From NCBI GenBank assembly GCA_019420545.1, contig JAHZGZ010000310.1, positions 1-8,327 of the forward strand: a stretch of DNA of 8,327 nucleotides, read 5' to 3'. A model generated the notes under the pieces. That model searched no databases and was not told where the DNA came from. It saw only the letters and a program-made list of their open reading frames with translations. This DNA comes from Bacteroidales bacterium. GTDB taxonomy: Bacteria; Bacteroidota; Bacteroidia; Bacteroidales; Muribaculaceae. The number at the start of each line of letters is the position of its first letter. Within the stretch, counting starts at the first letter, position 1. Positions 4,747 to 8,327 of this stretch are shown piece after piece. The position numbers and the translations under genes were made by a program.

Positions 4747-5838
4747 ATGGCAACTAAACTTGTATTTTGCGGTAAGAAGGTAAACCTGCCTGCAGTTCGT
4801 GAGCAGGCATTCTATCTGACCACTGATACCCATGAGGTATACTTCGGCCAGAACCTGTACACCGAGCCGGTACGCTTTGTAACTGAGCGTGAGACCACCC
4901 CGGCACAGGGCGTTCTGTACATTCTGCCCTCCGGCCTTGGTGAGGTTTACGACGGTTCTGCATGGAAGACTGTCATCAAGCCGACCGTTACTAAGATCGA
5001 GGCTGGCGTAACCGACGAGCAGGTTGCAACTGCTAAGGCTGTAAAGGACTACGTTGACAACCTCGTTACCGGCGGCATCGGTGCTCTGGGCGCACTGGCT
5101 AAGAAGGACGAGGTAACCGAGACCGAGCTCGGCGACGCTCTGAAGAAGAAGATCAACGACGCTGCTGCTCAGGCTTCTACTCTGGTTGGCGATGACGCTT
5201 CCAAGTCCGCTCGTGCAATCGCAGCTGAGGAGGTTGCGAAGATCGTTGACGGCGCTGACTCCTCTTTTGATACCCTGAAGGAGATCGCTGACTGGATTTC
5301 CGGCCACAAGACCGACGCTGCTTCCATGAACTCCGCTATCAAGGCTCTGGAAGCTATCGTTAAGGGTATCGGCGGCACCGATGAGCCGGCCACCGTTGTT
5401 GCATACGTTACCGCAGCTATCGACGCTCTGAAGATCGGCGACTACGCAAAGGCTGCTGACCTGACTGCAGCTGTTGCCCGCATTGCTGACCTTGAGTCCA
5501 AGGTTGGCGTTCTGAACGGCGGCGCTGACGTTGCTGGCTCTGTTGCTAAGGCTCTGGCTGACGCTAAGGCTTATGCTGATGGTCTGGCTAAGAACTATGA
5601 CGCAAAGGGTGCTGCTGATACCGCTCTGGCTTCCGCTAAGACCTACGCTGACGGCAAAGCTGCAACTGCTGAGACCAACGCTAAGACTTACGCCGATGGT
5701 CTGGCTGTAAACTACGATGCTAAGGGCTCTGCTACAACCGCTGAGACCAATGCTAAGGCTTACGCTGATGGTCTGAACACCACTATGGACGGCCGTGTTA
5801 CCGCTGTTGAGACCGCTCTGGAAGTTGGCACGTTCTGA
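4747..5838 (+). CDS. Large alanine-rich phage fibre protein
   Basis: A 363-residue fibre from ATG 4747 (MATKLVFCGKKVNLPAV). Residues 1-78 form a small domain with the pieces FYLTTDTHEVYFG and LGEVYDGSAWKTV, also found in modified form in the next fibre gene; it probably attaches the fibre. Residues 80-260 are helical and rich in Ala/Asp/Lys, including the phrase DSSFDTLKEIADWISGHKTD common in gut-phage head or tail fibres. Residues 273-342 contain four AK(A/T)YADG repeats. The C-terminus (TTMDGRVTAVETALEVGTF) has no recognisable knob. Codon use is strikingly uniform (GCT for Ala, GTT for Val, AAG for Lys), unlike the neighbours, suggesting high expression. No Shine-Dalgarno is seen, only an A-rich leader. 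An in-frame ATG at 4687 would add 20 residues (MMAAKCGKCRQDAARKKENT) but also lacks a ribosome site. Terminators flank the gene. Confidence 0.75.
   Translation: MATKLVFCGKKVNLPAVREQAFYLTTDTHEVYFGQNLYTEPVRFVTERETTPAQGVLYILPSGLGEVYDGSAWKTVIKPTVTKIEAGVTDEQVATAKAVKDYVDNLVTGGIGALGALAKKDEVTETELGDALKKKINDAAAQASTLVGDDASKSARAIAAEEVAKIVDGADSSFDTLKEIADWISGHKTDAASMNSAIKALEAIVKGIGGTDEPATVVAYVTAAIDALKIGDYAKAADLTAAVARIADLESKVGVLNGGADVAGSVAKALADAKAYADGLAKNYDAKGAADTALASAKTYADGKAATAETNAKTYADGLAVNYDAKGSATTAETNAKAYADGLNTTMDGRVTAVETALEVGTF
5563..5787 (+). repeat. Coding repeats AK(A/T)YADG in the fibre gene
   Basis: Four AK-(A/T)-YADG units begin at residues 273, 297, 312 and 336, with spacings of 24, 15 and 24 residues. 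The long spacers contain NYDAKG and the short one contains AATAETN. At the DNA level copies such as GCTAAGGCTTATGCTGATGG are nearly identical, so slippage or recombination could change the copy number. Confidence 0.75.
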
Positions 5839-5857
5839 TCGCCCCTGTTGTTTATCC

Positions 5858-5884
5858 GCCCCGCTTCTCGCGGGGCTATTCTTT
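5858..5884 (+). terminator. Intrinsic terminator after the large fibre gene
   Basis: GCCCCGC (5858-5864) and GCGGGGC (5870-5876) form a perfect 7-bp stem with the loop TTCTC, followed by TATTCTTT. The T tract is broken, so read-through is likely. Only 19 bases separate it from ATG 5904, leaving no room for a promoter for the next gene. Confidence 0.8.
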
Positions 5885-5903
5885 ATAAAGGAGGGGGTGC
5901 GAA

Positions 5904-6452
5904 ATGGGCTATTACTTCCGAACCTATGAGACGGTGCTCAGCAAGGCTCAGAATACAACCACTGTGCCGATTGTGCCGGGACGTTATCTGATCTGCACAG
6001 ACACCGGCGATGTCTTCTACGACACCAAGGATAAGGTTCGCAAGCACCTGACCGACATCATTGATGTAGCTACCGAGTCGGCTCGACAAGCAATTCTTGC
6101 GCCGATGGAGCGTTTCTACTTCGTGAAAGAAACGGCTCACCTGTCGCGTTATACCGGCGGGGCATGGGTTGACCTCACCCCCGGTTATGAGACAGAGGCG
6201 GTGTTTACTACCCTGTCGGCGGCTGCTTGGAGCAATAAGACGCAAGCTCTGACGATTAAAGGATTGGCTGCCAGCCAGAACGGCGTTATCAGTCTGACGC
6301 AGAATATCTCGGCGGCCGCTTTGAAAGCTGCTAAGAAAGCATCTCTGCGTGCTACCGGTCAGGCTGCAAATTCGCTGACAATGACTGCGGATGGCACTGT
6401 TCCGACCGTAGACATCCCTGTTGTGGTTATCCTGATGAGCACAGCATCTTAA
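5904..6452 (+). CDS. Small fibre / receptor-binding-like protein
   Basis: A 182-residue protein. Residues 20-92 repeat the layout of the preceding fibre's N-terminal domain: VPGRYLICTDTGDVFYDTKDK, a linker, FYFVKETAHLSRYTGGAWVDLTP. The C-terminal half (about 98-178: VFTTLSAAAWSNKTQALTIKG, then GVISLTQNISAAALKAAKKA, then SLTMTADGTVPTVDIPVVVIL) matches a beta-sandwich tip domain common at the ends of gut-phage fibre proteins ('W....t...TV.G......v.l.q......r.aa..A.......a.....l.i.Ad...P..dIPv.v.i'). It is likely to be the distal, host-binding part of a fibre. The ribosome site is very strong (AAAGGAGG within 5887-5894). Regulation: it lies between two terminators with no promoter of its own, so it depends on read-through from upstream. 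Confidence 0.68.
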   Translation: MGYYFRTYETVLSKAQNTTTVPIVPGRYLICTDTGDVFYDTKDKVRKHLTDIIDVATESARQAILAPMERFYFVKETAHLSRYTGGAWVDLTPGYETEAVFTTLSAAAWSNKTQALTIKGLAASQNGVISLTQNISAAALKAAKKASLRATGQAANSLTMTADGTVPTVDIPVVVILMSTAS

Positions 6453-6457
6453 AAGAT

Positions 6458-6480
6458 AAGCCGGGGCTTCCCGGCTTTTT
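6458..6480 (+). terminator. Intrinsic terminator after the small fibre gene at 5904
   Basis: AAGCCGGG (6458-6465) and CCCGGCTT (6470-6477) form a perfect 8-bp stem with the 4-base loop GCTT, merging into a run of five T (6476-6480) and then CTTT. This is a textbook intrinsic terminator. The next gene begins 38 bases after it. Confidence 0.88.
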
Positions 6481-6517
6481 CTTTACCAATTTTCAATAAA
6501 ACGCGAAAGGATCTGTC

Positions 6518-6829
6518 ATGGCTCGCAAAAGAAGAAAGAAGCGTAAGCTCGAGTTCTCCAAGCTGATTCTGGTCTTTGAGACCGTACTCGTGGCTTATGT
6601 GTCGCACAGGGTTCTCGGTTTTGTCGGACGGGCGATTGAGTTGGACTACACAGGGTCTCTCCCCTATCTGACGACCTTTATCTCCGCTGTCTGGGCGGCA
6701 TATGGTACGAGCGTCAGCTTTTATCAGAGCAAAAGCGGCAAGGAGAACATAAAAAAAATTGAGATCGCGCCGCCAGTTTCTTATACAGATACCGACTTCG
6801 GATATGAGAACGACGACCGCGACTGCTGA
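6518..6829 (+). CDS. Small basic two-pass membrane protein (holin-like)
   Basis: A 103-residue protein with a very basic N-terminus (ARKRRKKRKLEFSK), a first hydrophobic segment (about 14-38, SKLILVFETVLVAYVSHRVLGFV), a short polar loop, and a second one (about 48-69, LPYLTTFISAVWAAYGTSVSFY), followed by a polar, acidic end. Size, two membrane segments and position just before the LLH holin and amidase suggest a second holin or holin modulator. I do not recognise a named family, and a small structural membrane anchor is also possible. An AAAGGA ribosome site (6506-6511) precedes ATG 6518. The positively charged N-terminus predicts that it stays in the cytoplasm. Confidence 0.6.
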   Translation: MARKRRKKRKLEFSKLILVFETVLVAYVSHRVLGFVGRAIELDYTGSLPYLTTFISAVWAAYGTSVSFYQSKSGKENIKKIEIAPPVSYTDTDFGYENDDRDC

Positions 6830-6868
6830 TAACTTTTAAGTATATTTTATGCCCGAAAGGAGGCAATT

Positions 6869-7210
6869 ATGGATACTAATCAGATTGTACAGCTCATTGT
6901 GGCTATTCTTACCGGTCTGGCAACCTGCATCCCGCTTGCTGTAAAGCTGGTGGAGTATGTGAAGACGGCGACCAAGGAAAAGAACTGGGCGAACCTGCTC
7001 GGCCTCGTTATGTCCCTGATGGAACAGGCAGAGAAGAAGTTCGACGACGGCGCAACCAGAAAAGAATGGGTCATGGCTATGGTTAAGGCTTCAGCTGACT
7101 ACATCAATTACCCTGTAGACGAGGATACGCTGTCCAAGATGATCGACAGTCTCTGTGATATGTCCAAGATTGTAAATGGCACGACCGAACAGGAGGTAGA
7201 GACCGTATGA
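6869..7210 (+). CDS. Phage holin, LLH family
   Basis: A 113-residue protein with one N-terminal membrane segment (about residues 6-28, IVQLIVAILTGLATCIPLAVKLV), then an amphipathic charged region (EYVKTATKEKNWANLLGLVMSLMEQAEKKF), then a conserved-type soluble tail with GATRKEWVMAMVKASADYINYPVDED. This is the layout of the LLH holin family (phage_holin_6-like, about 100-120 residues): single N-terminal anchor, 'LV..LM.QAE..F..G..K...V...', and 'I....d'. Holins form lethal lesions that let the amidase reach the wall. AAAGGAGG (6856-6863) precedes ATG 6869 by 5 bases. Its stop overlaps the amidase start (ATGA at 7207-7210), so the two are translationally coupled. Confidence 0.85.
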   Translation: MDTNQIVQLIVAILTGLATCIPLAVKLVEYVKTATKEKNWANLLGLVMSLMEQAEKKFDDGATRKEWVMAMVKASADYINYPVDEDTLSKMIDSLCDMSKIVNGTTEQEVETV

Positions 7211-8040
7211 AGACCCAGTATGGCTTTACGCTCATGACGATTGGCGAGTTTGAGGCTTGGCTGACCCAGCAGAAGGTTACTCGCAGGATCACCGTAATTC
7301 AGGAGCATCACACTTGGTCTCCCTGCTATAAGCAGTTCAACGGCTCGAATCACCTCCAGTTACAGAAGAATATGCGTGACTATCATGTCAACAACGCGGA
7401 CTACGCAGACATTGCGCAGAACTTCACGGTATTCCCTGATGGTATGATCTGTACTGGTCGTTCGATGAACGTCGCGCCGGCCGGTTGCCGCGGAGCAAAC
7501 GCAAACGGCATTTGCATTGAGAACCTTGGCAACTTTGATGTCGGTGGTGACAAGATGAATACCGCCCAGAAGGACACGATTGTCCGAATGGCGGCGGCGC
7601 TACTGAAGAAGTTCAAGCTGTCGCCGGAGACAGGTATTACTTATCATGCGTGGTGGACGGATAGCGGCAGCCCGCTCGGTACTTATGTTGCTGGGCGTTC
7701 CTGCAAGACCTGCCCGGGCACCGCTTTCTTCGGCGGCAACACCCGCGCAAGCTACGACAAGAACTTGAAGCCGCTGATCGTGAAGGCTATGAATGGCACT
7801 TACAACGTGCCGGTAAAGGAGGAAGAAGAAGTGACTCAGGAACAGTTTAACAAGATGATGGATACTTATCTGGCCGGCCTTGCTAAGCAGCAGCCGAGCT
7901 CTTGGTCTGAGACTGCTCGTAAGTGGGCTGAAGGCATCGGCCTGATTAAGGGCGATGATAAGGGCAACAAGAATTACAAGAGCTTCTGCACGAGAGAGCA
8001 GATGGTTCAGTTCTTGTATCGATTTAAGGATATAAAGTAA
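7207..8040 (+). CDS. N-acetylmuramoyl-L-alanine amidase (endolysin)
   Basis: A 277-residue endolysin that cuts the amide bond between N-acetylmuramic acid and the peptide stem. The N-terminal domain (about 1-195) is an amidase_2/PGRP-type zinc amidase: EHHTWSP (H34, with H35 adjacent), then YHAWW (H147) and KTCPG (C169) supply the likely zinc ligands. A central element INENLG-like stretch (GICIENLGNFD, 101-111) is also typical. An acidic linker (KEEEEVTQEQF, about 204-214) joins a C-terminal S-layer-homology-like domain (about 232-276: SSWSETARKWAEGIGLIKGD...FCTREQMVQFLYRF), presumed to bind the wall. This linker encodes an internal Shine-Dalgarno/GTG start described separately. The gene starts inside the holin's stop (ATGA). 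There is no signal peptide, consistent with holin-dependent release. A terminator follows. Confidence 0.92.
   Translation: MKTQYGFTLMTIGEFEAWLTQQKVTRRITVIQEHHTWSPCYKQFNGSNHLQLQKNMRDYHVNNADYADIAQNFTVFPDGMICTGRSMNVAPAGCRGANANGICIENLGNFDVGGDKMNTAQKDTIVRMAAALLKKFKLSPETGITYHAWWTDSGSPLGTYVAGRSCKTCPGTAFFGGNTRASYDKNLKPLIVKAMNGTYNVPVKEEEEVTQEQFNKMMDTYLAGLAKQQPSSWSETARKWAEGIGLIKGDDKGNKNYKSFCTREQMVQFLYRFKDIK
7815..7833 (+). promoter_or_regulatory. Internal ribosome site and GTG start inside the amidase gene
   Basis: AAAGGAGG (7815-7822) is a perfect Shine-Dalgarno sequence 8 bases before an in-frame GTG (7831, residue 209). Translation from it would give a 69-residue protein (starting MTQEQFNKMMDTYL) containing only the C-terminal SLH-like domain. 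Internal starts that make extra binding-domain subunits are known in other Gram-positive phage endolysins such as Lys170. The codons are for V, K, E, E in the linker, so they do not constrain the DNA strongly. Confidence 0.5.
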
Positions 8041-8044
8041 GTTT

Positions 8045-8070
8045 TGGGGCGCGTTTACGCCCCATTTTTT
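8045..8070 (+). terminator. Intrinsic terminator after the amidase gene
   Basis: TGGGGCG (8045-8051) and CGCCCCA (8058-8064) form a 7-bp stem with the loop CGTTTA, followed by six T (8065-8070). It ends the lysis operon directly after the amidase stop. Confidence 0.88.
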
Positions 8071-8106
8071 ACGAATATAATTTACTTCTTGTACATATCT
8101 ATTCAT

Positions 8107-8145
8107 AAAAAACCCCGCCTGCGATTAAAAACAGGCGGGTTTTTT
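8107..8145. terminator. Bidirectional intrinsic terminator
   Basis: CCCGCCTG (8114-8121) and CAGGCGGG (8132-8139) form a perfect 8-bp stem with a 10-base loop. It has six A on the left (8107-8112) and six T on the right (8140-8145). It can therefore stop transcription from both sides: residual lysis-operon transcripts from the left, and guaA transcripts coming leftward from the right. Confidence 0.85.
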
Positions 8146-8176
8146 AGGTCTTGTTAATAGATGTAAATTACTGACA

Positions 8177-8198
8177 TGTATCAAAAATGTATCAAAAA
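8177..8198. repeat. 11-bp tandem repeat near the prophage end
   Basis: TGTATCAAAAA occurs twice in direct succession (8177-8187 and 8188-8198). The 11-base period is about one helical turn, so two protein molecules could bind on the same DNA face. Position between the last phage gene and guaA suggests integrase arm-type binding sites of the attachment site, but no integrase is in the window to support this. Confidence 0.4.
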
Positions 8199-8327
8199 AT
8201 TTTTGACGTTTTTCAAAATGCCAAAATCCTTAGATATATGGTCACTTTTGAGAACTTGCAATCCAGAGGCGTTTATTCCCACTCAATCGTAGCCGGCGGC
8301 TTACTGGTAATATCATACACAATACGG
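8199..8327. other. Probable prophage attachment region (att) at the guaA 3' end
   Basis: The last phage gene ends at 8040 and host guaA begins (3' end) at 8273, so the phage-host boundary falls here. Integrases that target guaA use its conserved 3' end, restoring the coding sequence. The core itself cannot be fixed because the other prophage end, which would carry the duplicated core, is outside the window. The stretch 8199-8272 holds no gene; it is T/A-rich. Confidence 0.5.
8273..8327 (-). CDS. guaA: GMP synthase (glutamine-hydrolysing), C-terminal end only
   Basis: Read on the minus strand, the last 17 codons encode RIVYDITSKPPATIEWE followed by TAA (8275-8273). The ending 'VYDIT.KPPATIEWE' is the highly conserved C-terminus of GuaA, which turns XMP into GMP with glutamine and ATP. 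The rest of the gene is to the right of the window, so it is not known whether this is the complete host gene or a 3' fragment duplicated by integration. It faces the amidase gene convergently, with the bidirectional terminator between them. Confidence 0.9.
   Translation of the reverse strand, partial: RIVYDITSKPPATIEWE

Noticed and set aside
4624..5307. Long minus-strand open frame (227 codons)
   Set aside because: It is the antisense shadow of the alanine-rich fibre gene, whose uniform GCT/GTT codons leave the opposite strand free of stops. It has no ribosome site, and the low-complexity protein has no recognisable domain.
5563..5787. CRISPR array or diversity-generating repeat
   Set aside because: The repeats are in-frame protein repeats with no unique spacers, and no reverse transcriptase or adenine-biased variable repeat pair is seen.
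6830..6868. Promoter in the AT-rich gap before the holin
   Set aside because: The sequence has TATATT-like pieces but no -35 element at a fitting distance; the gap mainly holds the ribosome site.
7600..8106. Minus-strand open frame opposite the amidase
   Set aside because: It lies antisense to the well-supported zinc amidase and crosses its terminator; it has no domain of its own.

Overview
The window is the right-hand part of a prophage from a Gram-positive bacterium, most likely a gut Clostridia/Oscillospiraceae-type Firmicute. The evidence is strong Shine-Dalgarno sites (AAAGGAGG) in front of most genes, intrinsic terminators, an HK97-type head-tail module, an LLH-type holin and an amidase with an S-layer-homology-like tail. 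The far right end (8273-8327, minus strand) encodes the last 17 residues of GMP synthase (guaA, ending PPATIEWE). The guaA 3' end is a known integration site for genomic islands, so the prophage boundary probably lies between about 8146 and guaA.

Region 1 (1-1910) is a tightly packed plus-strand head-tail module: the C-terminal third of an HK97-fold major capsid protein, a gp6-like connector, a head-tail adaptor, an HK97 gp10-like protein, a tail terminator, and the first 61 codons of the major tail (tube) protein. The tube gene stops matching its family at about 1910.

Region 2 (1911-2790) is a minus-strand gene whose protein resembles the anti-CRISPR AcrVA2 (Cas12a inhibitor family). It has a near-consensus promoter (TTGACG-17-TATAAT) with a 21-bp palindrome over the -10 box. 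It lacks its C-terminal part because it meets the truncated tube gene at the same point. Tail chaperones, tape measure, distal tail and tail-lysin genes, expected between tube protein and fibres, are all absent. One breakpoint at 1910/1911 explains both truncated genes: either a deletion in a defective prophage or an assembly join.

Region 3 (2791-6829) holds a one-pass membrane/coiled-coil protein of unknown function (preceded by a 9-codon mini-ORF), a baseplate-upper-like protein with a short collagen-like module, a small triple-repeat fibre protein, a 363-residue alanine-rich fibre with strongly biased codons, a smaller fibre/receptor-binding-like protein, and a basic two-pass membrane protein. 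Several of these genes are separated by intrinsic terminators with little or no room for a new promoter, suggesting graded expression or antitermination.

Region 4 (6869-8040) is the lysis cassette: LLH-family holin and N-acetylmuramoyl-L-alanine amidase overlapping by ATGA. The amidase carries a strong internal Shine-Dalgarno/GTG that could make a separate cell-wall-binding subunit. After it come two terminators, the second bidirectional, an 11-bp tandem repeat and the guaA end.

Together the genes would build a siphovirus-like particle with several fibres and lyse the cell, but as it stands the prophage cannot make a tail. No integrase, repressor, tRNA or CRISPR array is visible. Family assignments come from reading the translated sequence and memory of the families, not from database searches.
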